The notes under the pieces were generated by a model. That model did not search any database. It was not told the origin of the DNA and saw nothing but the letters and a program-made list of their open reading frames with translations. This document shows positions 7,878 to 17,128 of a stretch of 64,000 bases of DNA, in pieces; within the stretch, counting starts at the first letter, position 1; each line of letters begins with the position of its first letter. The stretch is from contig JASHOA010000060.1 in the NCBI GenBank assembly GCA_030041375.1, forward strand, positions 1-64,000. Direction: 5' to 3'. The position numbers and the translations under genes were made by a program. This DNA comes from Acetobacteraceae bacterium. Its GTDB lineage: Bacteria; Pseudomonadota; Alphaproteobacteria; Acetobacterales; Acetobacteraceae.

Positions 7878-9819
7878 CCGATCCCGCCGTGGCGCCCAAG
7901 CCAAAGAGATCACGCCGGGCAGCGTTGATCCGGCGCAGATCCGCGCGGCGCAAGGTTACGCGGTGGCGGTCCAGGAACTCAAGAAGCTGGATCGCAACCT
8001 TGCGGCCGTTGCCGAGCCGGTCACGGAACGCGGCCGCGGCAAAGGCATGGACAGGCGCGGCGCTGGCCACTTCCTCGGCGATCGCCACGATCTCGGCCAT
8101 CGTGCTGCGAAGAAAGAAATGATCCGTCGCCACCTCATCCGCTTCGCCCATGCGCGAGGCAACTTTCAACAACCGCCGCACTTCCGCATCAGGAGCCTGA
8201 AGCGCGCCCGCAAGGTCGCGGACACGCGGCGGGCGAAAGCGCGCGCCGCCATCGAGCATCGGCTGCACGCGTTGCCAGAGCGAAGCCTGGGCGGCCGAGA
8301 ATTGCGCCCGATGGGTGGGGAGTCTGACCCATGCGCCGTCGATTGCGACATCGCGCGAATCGGCCAGTCGCTCCAGCAGGGCAGCGAAAACCGGTGCCGG
8401 CCAGCGCGGGCGGAGTTGGCACCGAAGCTGCTCTCGCGCCATTCCCTGCCAGTCCGGGTTTTCCGCGTGGAAAATGCCCAGCGTGCGAAAGATTTCCTGC
8501 CGAAGCCTGTCCCGACAGGCCGCGGCAAGCGCGAACCGGGCCCCGTCAGCGGACAGCATGATCAGGCCAAGGCGTTTCACAATCGACTCGATCGCGGCTA
8601 TCGGCAGCGCCCGATCGCGAGCGAATGAGAGAAGCTCGACATGAAAAGGCGGCTGCACGACCGCACGGGCAAGCGCCTCGGCGGAATCGGCCGCGGCAAG
8701 CGCTGCGAGCGCGGCAAGCCGCTCCGGGGCCCGCCGCCGGCGCGCCGGCGTACGGAGATCGACGAACTGGCCGCCGCCGATCGTGCGGCTCGCGTTCGCC
8801 TCGCGCAGGATGAAGCGATCGCCGCTGGCGGCCGCGATGGACCGCTCCAGCACGAGCTGCACCCATCCTGAACCACCGGGCAGAAGCGGTGCATCATCCA
8901 GCGATACGACCTCTGCGGGGACTTCCGCCGTCGCGTGATGCAGCCTCACCGGCAGCCACCGCGCCAGCTTCTTGGTCTCGGACGGCAACAGGCGAAGCCT
9001 CGCATCGATGCGCGAGGCAGGGCAGTGGAGCCATGGTTCGAGCACCATATCGCCGCGCCGGATCGTTCCCTTGCCGATGCTTTCCCCCACGAGATTGAGC
9101 GCCGCGCGCTCGCCCGCGCATCCGCTTTCTCTTGGCCGGTTCTGCGCATGGATCGAACGCACGCGCGCGGCGTGCCCGGCCGGGCTTACCAGGACCCGAT
9201 CCCCGACCGCGACCCTCCCGGAAAGCACCGTGCCGGTCACGATGGTGCCGGCACCGGGAAGCAAGAAGGAGCGATCGATGGCGAGCCGGAATGAAGCGGC
9301 ATCATCGCGCGGCCGGCAGGCCGCGGCGGCGGCATAAAGCCGCTCCTTGAGCGCCTCGATCCCGGCTCCGGTTACGCTCGAGACCGCCACCGTTTCTGCG
9401 CTGGCAAGGCCGGTTGCGGCCAGCAGGTCCGCGACCTCGGCCGCAAGCTCGGCCAGCCGCCCGGAGGAAACGCGATCCCGTTTCGTCAGGACCACCAGGC
9501 CGTCGGTCACACCGAGTAGATCGACAATCGCCAGATGCTCGCGCGTCTGCGGCATGATGCCGTCATCGGCCGCGACCACCAGCATCACGAAGTCGATGCC
9601 CGCAGCGCCGGCCAGCATGTTGCGGATGAAGCGCTCATGTCCCGGCACATCGACGAAGCCGATCACCGTGCCGCCCGGCGCTGCCAGGTAGGCGAAGCCG
9701 AGATCGATCGAAATTCCCCGCGCTTTTTCTTCCTTGAGTCGGTCCGTGTCCACTCCCGTCAGTGCCCCGACGAGCGCTGTCTTGCCATGATCGATGTGTC
9801 CGGCAGTGCCGACGATCAC
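7822..9819 (-). CDS. selB: Selenocysteine-specific elongation factor SelB
   Basis: SelB delivers Sec-tRNA to the ribosome at UGA codons carrying a SECIS hairpin. The 665-residue protein has the EF-Tu-like GTPase at the N-terminus ([19 protein letters not shown] and TKRD), EF-Tu-like domains 2 and 3, and a C-terminal run of winged helices that bind SECIS. The GTG start overlaps the selA stop (GTGA). Oddly, the frame does not stop at the usual family end (near DLFGLG): it continues through the 5' half of tRNA-Sec and ends on a UGA inside the extra arm, so the last 18 residues or so are encoded by tRNA sequence. Position is consistent with a selA-selB-selC operon. Confidence 0.96.
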   Translation of the reverse strand: MIVGTAGHIDHGKTALVGALTGVDTDRLKEEKARGISIDLGFAYLAAPGGTVIGFVDVPGHERFIRNMLAGAAGIDFVMLVVAADDGIMPQTREHLAIVDLLGVTDGLVVLTKRDRVSSGRLAELAAEVADLLAATGLASAETVAVSSVTGAGIEALKERLYAAAAACRPRDDAASFRLAIDRSFLLPGAGTIVTGTVLSGRVAVGDRVLVSPAGHAARVRSIHAQNRPRESGCAGERAALNLVGESIGKGTIRRGDMVLEPWLHCPASRIDARLRLLPSETKKLARWLPVRLHHATAEVPAEVVSLDDAPLLPGGSGWVQLVLERSIAAASGDRFILREANASRTIGGGQFVDLRTPARRRRAPERLAALAALAAADSAEALARAVVQPPFHVELLSFARDRALPIAAIESIVKRLGLIMLSADGARFALAAACRDRLRQEIFRTLGIFHAENPDWQGMAREQLRCQLRPRWPAPVFAALLERLADSRDVAIDGAWVRLPTHRAQFSAAQASLWQRVQPMLDGGARFRPPRVRDLAGALQAPDAEVRRLLKVASRMGEADEVATDHFFLRSTMAEIVAIAEEVASAAPVHAFAAAAFRDRLGNGRKVAIQLLEFLDRHRVTLRRADLRRINAARRDLFGLGATAGSGKGIAPGGVSGLQIREGP

Positions 9820-11204
9820 GGGCCTTGTCCGGCATCTTCGCCAAGGCCGGCGAGATTGGCGGCGAATGCCGCCTCGTCTTCGAGGCAGCGGAGATCGAGC
9901 AGAAGGCGCTGGCCGGCAGTCCGCCCGAGCACCGGCACGGGGAGCTTCCGCAATGCCTCTGCAAGCCCGACGAGCGCACGTCCGGCGTCCGCATGGCTGA
10001 GGCTTGCGATCGCGAGTGCAGCGCTTGGAATGGTTTCAACGGGCAGCGCGCCCGATCCGATCTCGCTTCGACATGATACGGTCTCGACGGCAAAATCCAG
10101 GCCGAGCGCAGCCTGAAGCAGAGGGCGGAGCCGCTCCGCGACAGCCCGGATGTCGCTCTCGGAACGTGCCAGCAGCCGGATCGTCGGCAGATCGAGGGCG
10201 AGCCGGTCCGGGTCGCGATAGAGCGCGAGCGTGGCGGCGAGTGCGGCGATCCGGATCTTGTCGATTCTCAACGCACGCTTGAGCGGATTGCGGTTGATCT
10301 CGGCAATCAGGTCCCTCTGCCCGACGATCAGCCCCGCCTGCGGTCCGCCGAGCAGCTTGTCGCCGGAAAAGGTCACCAGATCCGCCCCGTCCCTGATGGC
10401 TTCGGCTACGGTCGGCTCGCTGGGCAGCTTGAAGCGGCGGAGATCGACCAGCACGCCGGAGCCGAGATCATGCAGAAGGGGAACGCCCCGCTCATGGGCG
10501 AGCGCCGCCAGCGCCGAGGCGGGCACGGCGGCAGTGAATCCCGCGATACGGTAGTTCGATGGATGGACTTTCAAAACAAGTGCGGTCATCGGCCCGATCG
10601 CCGCCGCGTAATCTGCCGGATGCGTACGGTTGGTAGTGCCGACCTCGATCAGCCGCACTCCGGCACGCATCATGATCTCGGGCAGCCGGAACGATCCGCC
10701 GATTTCGATCAGTTCGCCGCGCGAAACCACCACTTCGCGTCCCACGGCAAGGCTGTTCAGCGCCAGCAACAGGGCGGCTGCGTTGTTGTTGACCGCCGTC
10801 GCATCCGCCGCACCGGTGAGCGCGCACAAGAGGTGGCTGAGATGCTCGTCACGCTCGCCGCGGCTGCCGGTTCCGAGATCATACTCGAGCGTGACCGGCC
10901 CGCGCATTGCCTCGCTGGCCGCAGCCATCGCGGCCTGGCCGAGCGGCGCGCGGCCGAGATTGGTGTGCAGCACGGTTCCGGTCAGGTTGAAGACGGGCCT
11001 GAGGCTCGGTCTTGCGCTCGCGGCCAGTCGCTCGATGACGATGGCGCCGATGGCCGCCGCGTCCGAGTGCGGCACTCCGCTTGCACGCAGTTCACTCAGC
11101 GCGGCGCGCACCGCCGCCACGACGGAGGGACGTCCGAACCGGGCGATCGCCTCTTTGCCCGCCGCACTGCGCAGCACGGCATCCACGGCTGGCGGACGGC
11201 ACAT
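9816..11204 (-). CDS. selA: L-seryl-tRNA(Sec) selenium transferase SelA
   Basis: SelA is a PLP enzyme that converts Ser-tRNA-Sec to Sec-tRNA using selenophosphate. From the ATG at 11204 the protein is 462 residues, close to the family length. Motifs include the tRNA-binding N-terminal domain, FNLTGTVLHTNLGRAPL, VNNNAAALLL, SRGELIEIGGSFR, VGTTNRTH and the PLP-lysine segment TFSGDKLLGGPQAG. The open frame extends upstream to 11495, but that extension is unlike SelA, so the internal ATG was used. It overlaps selB by 4 nt. selD (selenophosphate synthase) and selenoprotein genes are not in the window. Confidence 0.96.
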   Translation of the reverse strand: MCRPPAVDAVLRSAAGKEAIARFGRPSVVAAVRAALSELRASGVPHSDAAAIGAIVIERLAASARPSLRPVFNLTGTVLHTNLGRAPLGQAAMAAASEAMRGPVTLEYDLGTGSRGERDEHLSHLLCALTGAADATAVNNNAAALLLALNSLAVGREVVVSRGELIEIGGSFRLPEIMMRAGVRLIEVGTTNRTHPADYAAAIGPMTALVLKVHPSNYRIAGFTAAVPASALAALAHERGVPLLHDLGSGVLVDLRRFKLPSEPTVAEAIRDGADLVTFSGDKLLGGPQAGLIVGQRDLIAEINRNPLKRALRIDKIRIAALAATLALYRDPDRLALDLPTIRLLARSESDIRAVAERLRPLLQAALGLDFAVETVSCRSEIGSGALPVETIPSAALAIASLSHADAGRALVGLAEALRKLPVPVLGRTAGQRLLLDLRCLEDEAAFAANLAGLGEDAGQGP

Positions 11205-11233
11205 CCGGGCGCAACCGCCCCCTGCTCGCGGTC

Positions 11234-12397
11234 CTAACCGGCCCGGAACGGCGAATGTTCGGCCAGTGCCGCCATGTCGGCAGAGATCTCTGCGCGCTCG
11301 TGGCGAAGAAAGTCGGCAACCGCATGTCGCAGGCCGGGATGCGCAATCCAGTGCGCGGAAAAGGTCCGCGCCGGCAAGTAGCCGCGTTGGATCTTGTGCT
11401 GGCCCTGCGCGCCCGCCTCGACCCGCTTCAGCCCGCGTGCGATCGCGAATTCGATCGCCTGGTAATAGCAAAGTTCGAAATGCAGGAACGGCCACTCTCC
11501 GCGGCAGCCCCAGTTGCGCCCGTAGAGCGTATCTCCGCCAATCAGGTTGAGGGCCCCCGCTACCGCCTTGCCATCCTGCTCTGCCAGCATCAGCACGACC
11601 TTATCGCCCAGCCGCTCCGCCAAGAGCGGGAAGAAACAGGGCGTAAGATAAGCCGAGCCCCATTTGCGATCGACGGTCGAGGTGTAGAAGCCATAGAAGG
11701 ATTTCCAGTGCCTTGGCTCGATCTCGTTGCCGGAAAGCACGCGGAGCGTGAGGCCAGGCGCGGCCTCGCGGCGCTCGCGCCGGATCGCCTTGCGCTTGCG
11801 CGAGGAAAGCGCGGAGAGGAAATCCTCGAATGTCCGGTAACCCTCGTTCTGCCAATGGAACTGCATGCCGGTACGCTGCAGCCAGCCTGCCGCTCCCAGG
11901 GCGGACCATTCAGCTTCATTGCAGAACGTTACGTGCACGGAGGAAAGGTCAAGCTGCCGGCATGCTTCCTCGAGCGCCGCCGCCATCGCGGCCAGGGGCA
12001 CGCTGCGGGCGACATCGGCGGTTGATGGACGCATCAGAAGCCGCGGCCCGGGCACCGGGCTGAATGGCACCGAGACTTGCAGCTTCGGGTAATAGGCGCC
12101 GCCCGCCCGCTCGAAGGCGTGCGCCCAGCCATGATCGAACACGTACTCGCCGTAGCTGTGGCTCTTCGCGTACATCGGTGCCACGCCGACGATCGACCCC
12201 GAGGCATCGCGCAGCACGGCATGCTGCGGCAACCAGCCCGTGCGCGCCGCGGCCGAGCCGCTTTCCTCCAGCACGGATAGGAAGGTGTGACTGACGAAGG
12301 GGTTCGTATCGCCTGCGCACTCGTCCCAGTCCGCTCCGGGGATGTCGGCGATCCGCGGGTGGAGAGTGAGGCTGAGGGCAGTGGTCCCGTCGGGCAT
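11234..12397 (-). CDS. FemAB/GNAT-like acyltransferase, DUF482 family
   Basis: The 387-residue protein belongs to the family annotated as peptidogalycan biosynthesis protein or DUF482. Features are the NPFVSHTFLSVLEESG segment, a central FCNEAEW ... QFHWQNEGYRTFEDFL region, the basic LSSRKRKAIRRERR motif and the C-terminal AGAQGQHKIQRGYLP, typical of GNAT-fold FemAB-related proteins. Reaction and substrate are not established. The start at 12397 (MPDGTTALS) was chosen over an upstream frame of low-complexity Cys/Arg residues. It lies between RidA and selA on the same strand. Confidence 0.87.
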   Translation of the reverse strand: MPDGTTALSLTLHPRIADIPGADWDECAGDTNPFVSHTFLSVLEESGSAAARTGWLPQHAVLRDASGSIVGVAPMYAKSHSYGEYVFDHGWAHAFERAGGAYYPKLQVSVPFSPVPGPRLLMRPSTADVARSVPLAAMAAALEEACRQLDLSSVHVTFCNEAEWSALGAAGWLQRTGMQFHWQNEGYRTFEDFLSALSSRKRKAIRRERREAAPGLTLRVLSGNEIEPRHWKSFYGFYTSTVDRKWGSAYLTPCFFPLLAERLGDKVVLMLAEQDGKAVAGALNLIGGDTLYGRNWGCRGEWPFLHFELCYYQAIEFAIARGLKRVEAGAQGQHKIQRGYLPARTFSAHWIAHPGLRHAVADFLRHERAEISADMAALAEHSPFRAG

Positions 12398-12437
12398 GCA
12401 GCCGATATGGCAGCCTCCGCGGGCGCGGCAAAGCCCC

Positions 12438-12905
12438 TCAGCCGATTTCGAACAGCCCCTCGACTTCGACCGCGGCATCGGCCGGCAGGGCCGGCACACC
12501 GATCGTCGTCCGCGCATGCCGCCCGGCTTCACCGAACACCGCGACCGCCAGGTCGGAGGCGCCGTTCATCACCTGTGCCTGGCCGGTGAAGCTGGGTGCG
12601 GAGGCGATGAATCCGCCAAGCCGCAGCACGCGCCGTACCCGGTCCAGGTCGCCACCGCAGGCCGCCTTCAGGTGAACCAGCACGTTGATCAGGCACTGTC
12701 GTGCGGCGGCTTTTCCATCCCCCGCTGTCACCTCGGCGCCGACCCGGCCTGTCACCGCGATTTTCCCGTCCACTGCCGGCACCTGGCCCGAAACGACAAC
12801 GAGGTTGCCGGTGATCGCCCACGGCACATAGTTCGCGATCGGCGCCATGGGTTGCGGCAGCGTGATGCCAAGTTCGGCAAGCCTTGCCTCGATTCTCCCG
12901 GCCAT
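12438..12905 (-). CDS. RidA/YjgF family protein
   Basis: The 155-residue protein is of the long RidA-like subgroup (YjgF/YER057c/UK114), beginning with RIEARLAELGITLPQP and containing VVSGQVP, GKIAVTGRVG, CLINVLVHLKAACG and a C-terminal RTTIGVPALPADAAVEVE. RidA itself deaminates reactive enamines and imines from PLP enzymes; this subgroup often lacks the catalytic Arg and its role is unclear. It lies 14 nt downstream of the NrdJ-like gene on the same strand. Confidence 0.9.
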   Translation of the reverse strand: MAGRIEARLAELGITLPQPMAPIANYVPWAITGNLVVVSGQVPAVDGKIAVTGRVGAEVTAGDGKAAARQCLINVLVHLKAACGGDLDRVRRVLRLGGFIASAPSFTGQAQVMNGASDLAVAVFGEAGRHARTTIGVPALPADAAVEVEGLFEIG

Positions 12906-12919
12906 GCGCTCTCCCCCGG

Positions 12920-14428
12920 CTACCTGGAAACCAGCCGGAGCGCACGCCGGCGCGCTCCCGGCGATGCACTCGCAGCAGGCAGATCGAGCGGCAGCAGCGG
13001 TGCGCCCGGCGCTTGGGCGGCACCGAACTCGGCCGGATCTTCGGGTTCCGCTGCCGGCAGGTCGCGCCGCCCCAGATAATTCGCGGCAAGATTGCGGAAC
13101 GCATAGTCGATCATCGAGGTCGCACGCGGCACCGCCGCGTCCCCATCCACGGTCCCCGCCGGCGCGAAGCGTGTGCAGAGGAACGCCTCGACGAACTCCT
13201 CGAGCGGCACGCCGTGCTGCAAGCCGAGACTGACTGCGGTGGCAAATGCGTCCATGATGCCGCGTACCGCCGGCCCCTCTTTGTTCAGCGTAACCGCGAT
13301 TTCGCCGAGACGTCCGTCGGCATATTCCCCGGTCCGGAGATAGAGCCGGTGCCCGGCTATGCTCACCTTCTGGGTGTAGCCGCGGGCGCGTGCCGGCAAG
13401 GCTTCCTTGGCACTGGGAGCGGGTGCCAGCGGCCCGGCCGATATGAGCGGCGCAGCTTCATGCAGATAGGTCGCAACCTCCTGGTGCATTGCGGCCGCAG
13501 CGGCGGGCGACACGATGGGGAAAGGCCGCTCGCCGGCGAGCATGCGCGCCAGTGCCGCCTCGGCGCTGATCCCGCGCGCCGCAAGCCAGGCGCGCGCCGT
13601 GTGGGTGAGCCCTCCTTCCGGTCGCAGCGGGCCGAACGCCGGGGCAACTGCCGCGGTCTCCACGCCCAGTAGTCCTTCCGCGGGACCCGCAGGGGCAAGC
13701 GCGGTGGTCGCGGCGTGGAAGAGGGCAGGGGCGCTCGACACCTCTTGCAATGCCCTAGCCGCGGCCTCCGTCAGGCCCGGCACCGGCGCCTCTGGCGGCG
13801 GCGGAAGATTTTGCCCCGGCACACGCGAGGCCCGTTCCCGAAGCCGTGCCAGCCGAGCGGAGGCGGCGTCTGCCCGCCCGCGCAACAGCGCGGCAATGGC
13901 GGCGCCAAGATGGCGGGCCGCCGTACTTTCATAGTCGAGCCCAAGGGCGGCGAGCAGCCCCGCCAGATCGGCCATCCTGACCGCAATCCGAGACGCATCC
14001 GGGCGCGCCAGGGCCAGCGTGTAGACGGCCGTTTCGACCGCTTCGGCAAAATCGCCGACCGCGAACCCGAAGCCTGGAACATGGAAAGCAGCGAGATTCA
14101 GGGCAAAACCGCTGACCTCCCCGGCACGGCCTTGCCAGATGCCGGCGTCCGGCGCTCCCCTTCGGCACAGCAGAAGCGCGCGCAGCCGCTCGGCCAGTGG
14201 TACCTCGAGCCCGATCGCCACCGCGCGCTCTGCCAGCGGGCGGATGAACCCCTCGGCGGCCACCGCCAGCCGCACCGGCCCCGCGCCGCCCGCCAGCGCC
14301 GCCAGCGCCGACGCGGCCGATTCGTCCCAGGAAGCCGGCAGGCTCACCAGGCGCAGCGGCGCATCCGGATCGCTGCCTGCCAGCGTGCGTCGCATCCGCA
14401 CGCCATGCCAGAAGGAAGCTGTTCTCAT
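12920..14428 (-). CDS. Degenerate class II ribonucleotide reductase-like protein (TSCPD domain)
   Basis: The C-terminal 180 residues or so carry the TSCPD-type module found at the end of vitamin B12-dependent ribonucleotide reductase NrdJ: YTQKVSIAGHRLYLRTGEY, GEIAVTLNKEG, then MDAFATAVSLGLQHGVPLEE and a final RATSMIDYAFRNLAANYLGR. The middle still resembles an RNR barrel segment (LNLAAFHVPGFGFAVGDFAEAV ... GLLAALGLDYESTAARHL). The radical-site Cys loops and N-terminal ATP cone are not seen, so reductase activity is unlikely at 502 residues. It may be a regulator or an NrdJ paralogue that has taken another role. A downstream start at 14395 is possible. Confidence 0.78.
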   Translation of the reverse strand: MRTASFWHGVRMRRTLAGSDPDAPLRLVSLPASWDESAASALAALAGGAGPVRLAVAAEGFIRPLAERAVAIGLEVPLAERLRALLLCRRGAPDAGIWQGRAGEVSGFALNLAAFHVPGFGFAVGDFAEAVETAVYTLALARPDASRIAVRMADLAGLLAALGLDYESTAARHLGAAIAALLRGRADAASARLARLRERASRVPGQNLPPPPEAPVPGLTEAAARALQEVSSAPALFHAATTALAPAGPAEGLLGVETAAVAPAFGPLRPEGGLTHTARAWLAARGISAEAALARMLAGERPFPIVSPAAAAAMHQEVATYLHEAAPLISAGPLAPAPSAKEALPARARGYTQKVSIAGHRLYLRTGEYADGRLGEIAVTLNKEGPAVRGIMDAFATAVSLGLQHGVPLEEFVEAFLCTRFAPAGTVDGDAAVPRATSMIDYAFRNLAANYLGRRDLPAAEPEDPAEFGAAQAPGAPLLPLDLPAASASPGARRRALRLVSR

Positions 14429-14577
14429 GCCTTCATGCTAGGCACTCGCAGGCGGCTGGCAAGCATATTTTGGGCTCAGGTGTCCCTTTAGCCACAAAAT
14501 CCTGTGGACGAACACCACTTGACGCTCTGACCCGCCGGGTGATGGACCGCCTGCCGCGCCTTCACTATATCCACGTC

Positions 14578-14931
14578 ATGACGCTCGGCACACTGCTCTT
14601 CACTTGGTTCCGCGGCCGTCTGGTCGGCCGGGACGGCGCCGGTAACCGCTATTATGAGGAGCGCCGGCCGCGCCGCCGCCTGCGCGCCCGTCGCTGGGTC
14701 CTCTATGCTGCCGCGCCGGAAGCTTCCGCCGTGCCGCCCGAGTGGCACGCCTGGTTGCATTACACGACCGATGCGCCGCTGTCCGGTTCGACACGCTGGC
14801 CCTGGCAGAAACCGCATCTTCCGAATTTGACCGGCACCCCGGCTTCCTATCGGCCGCCCGGCCACGACTACGAGGGGGGGCGGCGCTCCCCGGCCACCGG
14901 CGACTACGAAGCCTGGTCGCCGGGACCTTGA
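14578..14931 (+). CDS. NDUFA12-type NADH:ubiquinone oxidoreductase accessory protein
   Basis: The 117-residue protein opens MTLGTLLFTWFRGRLVGRD and continues with GNRYYEER and the PPEWHAWLHYTTD motif, matching the NDUFA12/B17.2 family, a supernumerary complex I subunit kept in alphaproteobacteria and mitochondria. The start at 14578 fits the family; an ATG at 14542 would add 12 residues. It begins a plus-strand group with mlaD, a short protein and a DUF2155 protein, and its stop lies next to the mlaD start. Confidence 0.93.
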   Translation: MTLGTLLFTWFRGRLVGRDGAGNRYYEERRPRRRLRARRWVLYAAAPEASAVPPEWHAWLHYTTDAPLSGSTRWPWQKPHLPNLTGTPASYRPPGHDYEGGRRSPATGDYEAWSPGP

Positions 14932-14933
14932 GT

Positions 14934-15434
14934 GTGGCCCGGCGCGGCGCCGCCGAGATTGCGACCGGCGCGGTGATCCTCGCTATTGCCGCCGGGTTTT
15001 TCGCCTATGCGCTGGCGCATTCCGGAGCCGCACCCTCCGGTGGTTATCCTTTGCACGCGGATTTCGATAGCGTCGCCGGTCTTCCCGTGGGCTCGGACGT
15101 CCGGCTGGCCGGGGTGAAGGTCGGACGTGTCATCACCGAAACAATCAATCCGGAGACCTACCTCGCCGAAGTCACCTTCACCGTGGCTGACGGCATCCGC
15201 ATCCCGAAAGACAGCAGTGCCGCCGTCGTGAGCGAGGGGCTGCTCGGCGGCTATTATCTCTTGCTTCAGCCGGGCGGTGACAGCGCCATGTTGCCGCCGG
15301 GCGGCCGCATCGGCATCACCCAGTCTCCCGTCAATCTCGAAACGCTGCTCGGCAAATTCATCTTCAGCATGACCAACGCGGCAAGTTCCGGGGCGAAGAA
15401 CGGAGAAGCTGCCCCGGCCGGAACCAAGCCGTGA
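14934..15434 (+). CDS. mlaD: MlaD-like phospholipid-transport MCE protein
   Basis: MlaD is the substrate-binding inner-membrane subunit of the Mla retrograde phospholipid transporter. The 166-residue protein has one N-terminal membrane helix (AVILAIAAGFFAYAL) followed by an MCE domain: LHADFDSVAGLPVGSDVRL, GVKVGRV, and VVSEGLLGGYYLLLQPGG. The start is GTG at 14934; TTG at 14928 overlapping the previous stop is possible. The MlaE/F partners are not here, which is common when mlaD sits with this complex I gene group. Confidence 0.9.
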   Translation: MARRGAAEIATGAVILAIAAGFFAYALAHSGAAPSGGYPLHADFDSVAGLPVGSDVRLAGVKVGRVITETINPETYLAEVTFTVADGIRIPKDSSAAVVSEGLLGGYYLLLQPGGDSAMLPPGGRIGITQSPVNLETLLGKFIFSMTNAASSGAKNGEAAPAGTKP

Positions 15435-15658
15435 TTCCGCCCGCCCCTGCCACATGGCCCCAGCCCGACGGAACGCCGGTCTCCTGCCTCGAAAAGCTGC
15501 GCGTGCTCCGCGAGAATCATGCCGAGCTGACGCAGGTCCTGCAGGATGCGTTCGACGATGCGGTGCTGATGGGCGTGGACGAAGCGGCCATGCGCCACCT
15601 GCTCGCGGAAATGGTGCACGGTCTCGAGTCGCCGAAACGGTCAGGAGCCGGCAAATGA
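15431..15658 (+). CDS. Small conserved-context protein of unknown function
   Basis: The 75-residue protein starts at a GTG that overlaps the mlaD stop and ends in an ATGA overlap with the DUF2155 gene, so it is translationally coupled on both sides and very likely real. It has a Pro-rich start and then a single amphipathic helical region (CLEKLRVLRENHAELTQVLQ). No signal peptide, membrane segment or named domain is visible, and I do not recognise a function. Confidence 0.75.
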   Translation: MIPPAPATWPQPDGTPVSCLEKLRVLRENHAELTQVLQDAFDDAVLMGVDEAAMRHLLAEMVHGLESPKRSGAGK

Positions 15659-16299
15659 CGGCGCAAGCCGTGCGCATTGCGCTGCCCGCCCTGCTGCTCG
15701 CTTCTGCATTCCCGCTCTGCGGCGGCGCGCAACCAACCCCGCTTGTCGCGCCCGCCGCACCCTCGCCCGCCTTTCCCGCACCGGTGCAGGTTGTGCCGGC
15801 CGCTCCGGTTCCAGTCGCTCCGGCTCCGGCTGCTTCGGCTCCGGCGGCTCCCACTCCGGCTCCGGCCGCTCCGGCGCCAGCCACTCCAACGCCGGCCGCT
15901 CCGGCGGCTGCCACTCCGGCGCCGGCCGCCCCGGCGGCTGGCGCTGCACCGGGCGCCGGCGCCAGCCCTGCTACGCCGCCGGCCCAGGCGGCGGCCCCTC
16001 CGCCTGCCTGGCTGCCGCGGCAATCCGCCGAGTTGCAGGTCGTGGAAAAGATGAATGCCACCCACCGCACGCTCGAGGTGCCGGTCGGCGGCACGGCCAA
16101 GGTCGATGCGCTCGCGATCGCGGTCAAGGCCTGCCTGGTCCGTCCGCCCGACCAGCAGCGCGATGCCGCGGCCTATCTCGACATCACCGGCAAAGACACG
16201 GCTTCGCCTGTCTTCCAGGGGTGGATGCTGGCCGCCGAGCCTGCCGTCTCTCTGTTCGAGGATCCACTCTACGATGTGCGGGTGACCGGTTGCCGCTGA
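15655..16299 (+). CDS. DUF2155 domain protein with an Ala-Pro linker
   Basis: The 214-residue protein has a signal peptide (ALPALLLASAFPLCGGA), then about 90 residues of Ala/Pro/Thr repeat, and a C-terminal DUF2155 domain from about residue 125 with LQVVEKMNATHRTLEVPVGG, the KACLVRPP strand and GWMLAAEPAVSLFEDPLYDV. DUF2155 proteins are alphaproteobacterial and periplasmic, with unknown function, often near mlaD and NDUFA12-type genes as here. The Ala-Pro tract suggests a spacer crossing peptidoglycan. Its ATG overlaps the previous stop. Confidence 0.88.
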   Translation: MTAQAVRIALPALLLASAFPLCGGAQPTPLVAPAAPSPAFPAPVQVVPAAPVPVAPAPAASAPAAPTPAPAAPAPATPTPAAPAAATPAPAAPAAGAAPGAGASPATPPAQAAAPPPAWLPRQSAELQVVEKMNATHRTLEVPVGGTAKVDALAIAVKACLVRPPDQQRDAAAYLDITGKDTASPVFQGWMLAAEPAVSLFEDPLYDVRVTGCR

Positions 16300-16330
16300 C
16301 CCGGCAAACCATCCTTCCGACAATCGTCGA

Positions 16331-17128
16331 TTGAGTGGGATCGCCGTGCAGTCGCGCCCCACCTTCCCGGAGATCGCGGCCCTGCCGCGACTGCCCCCGC
16401 TCAGCCGGCTGGCGTTGCTGCTCGACCTCGATGGCACGCTGCTCGAACTGGCGCCCGTTCCCTCCGCCGTGCGGGTACCGCACGGGCTGCCGGACTTGCT
16501 CCGCCGCCTGGCAACCCGGCTCGATGGCGCCCTGGCTTTGATCAGCGGCCGCTCGATCGAGGAAGTGGATGCGCTTTTTCCCGGGCTTGGGATCGCCGTC
16601 GCAGGCGAGCACGGCGCGGTCCTGCGCCGTGCTCCCGGTTTGCCGCTCGAGCGCCCGAATCTGCCCGAGATTCCGCCCGATTGGCGCGAAAGCGTCCGGA
16701 CACTGGCCGCCGCACATCCGGGCGTGCTCCTCGAGGAGAAACCGCATGGCTTCGTGCTCCACTTCCGCCAGGCGGAAGCCTCGGCGACGGCCCTCTTTGC
16801 GGCGCTCGAGAAACTCGTCGCAGGCCCGCGCACCGGGTTCGCCCTGGTTCCTGCCATCATGGCGTGGGAGTTGCGTCCTGCCTGTGTGGACAAGGGCATC
16901 GCAGTGCACCACCTGCTGCAGCGCCCGCCCTACGTTGGCCGCATACCGCTCTTCGTCGGCGACGACGTGACGGATGATGATGGAATCCGGGCTGCTCGTG
17001 AACTCGGCGGCTTCGGCTTCCAGGTCGGGTCCACATTCGGGACCGTGCCTCGTGTGCGAAGCTGGCTTCTGACCCTCGCGGAGGCCGGCGAACACGGGAG
17101 CGCGGGCGCGCCATGCGTCGGCTTGTGA
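16331..17128 (+). CDS. otsB: Trehalose-6-phosphate phosphatase
   Basis: OtsB dephosphorylates trehalose 6-phosphate. The 265-residue HAD hydrolase shows motif I LLLDLDGTLLE, motif II ALISGRS, AGEHGAVLRR, the substrate-specific HFRQAEA and KGIAVHHLL, and motif IV VGDDVTDDDGI. The start is uncertain: TTG at 16331 or GTG at 16346; neither has a strong ribosome binding site. The 3' end overlaps otsA by 16 nt, indicating an otsB-otsA operon. Confidence 0.93.
   Translation: MSGIAVQSRPTFPEIAALPRLPPLSRLALLLDLDGTLLELAPVPSAVRVPHGLPDLLRRLATRLDGALALISGRSIEEVDALFPGLGIAVAGEHGAVLRRAPGLPLERPNLPEIPPDWRESVRTLAAAHPGVLLEEKPHGFVLHFRQAEASATALFAALEKLVAGPRTGFALVPAIMAWELRPACVDKGIAVHHLLQRPPYVGRIPLFVGDDVTDDDGIRAARELGGFGFQVGSTFGTVPRVRSWLLTLAEAGEHGSAGAPCVGL

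Noticed and set aside
15725-15990. Tandem GCTCCGGC-like repeats
   Set aside because: They are codon repeats for the Ala-Pro linker of the DUF2155 protein, not an independent DNA element.
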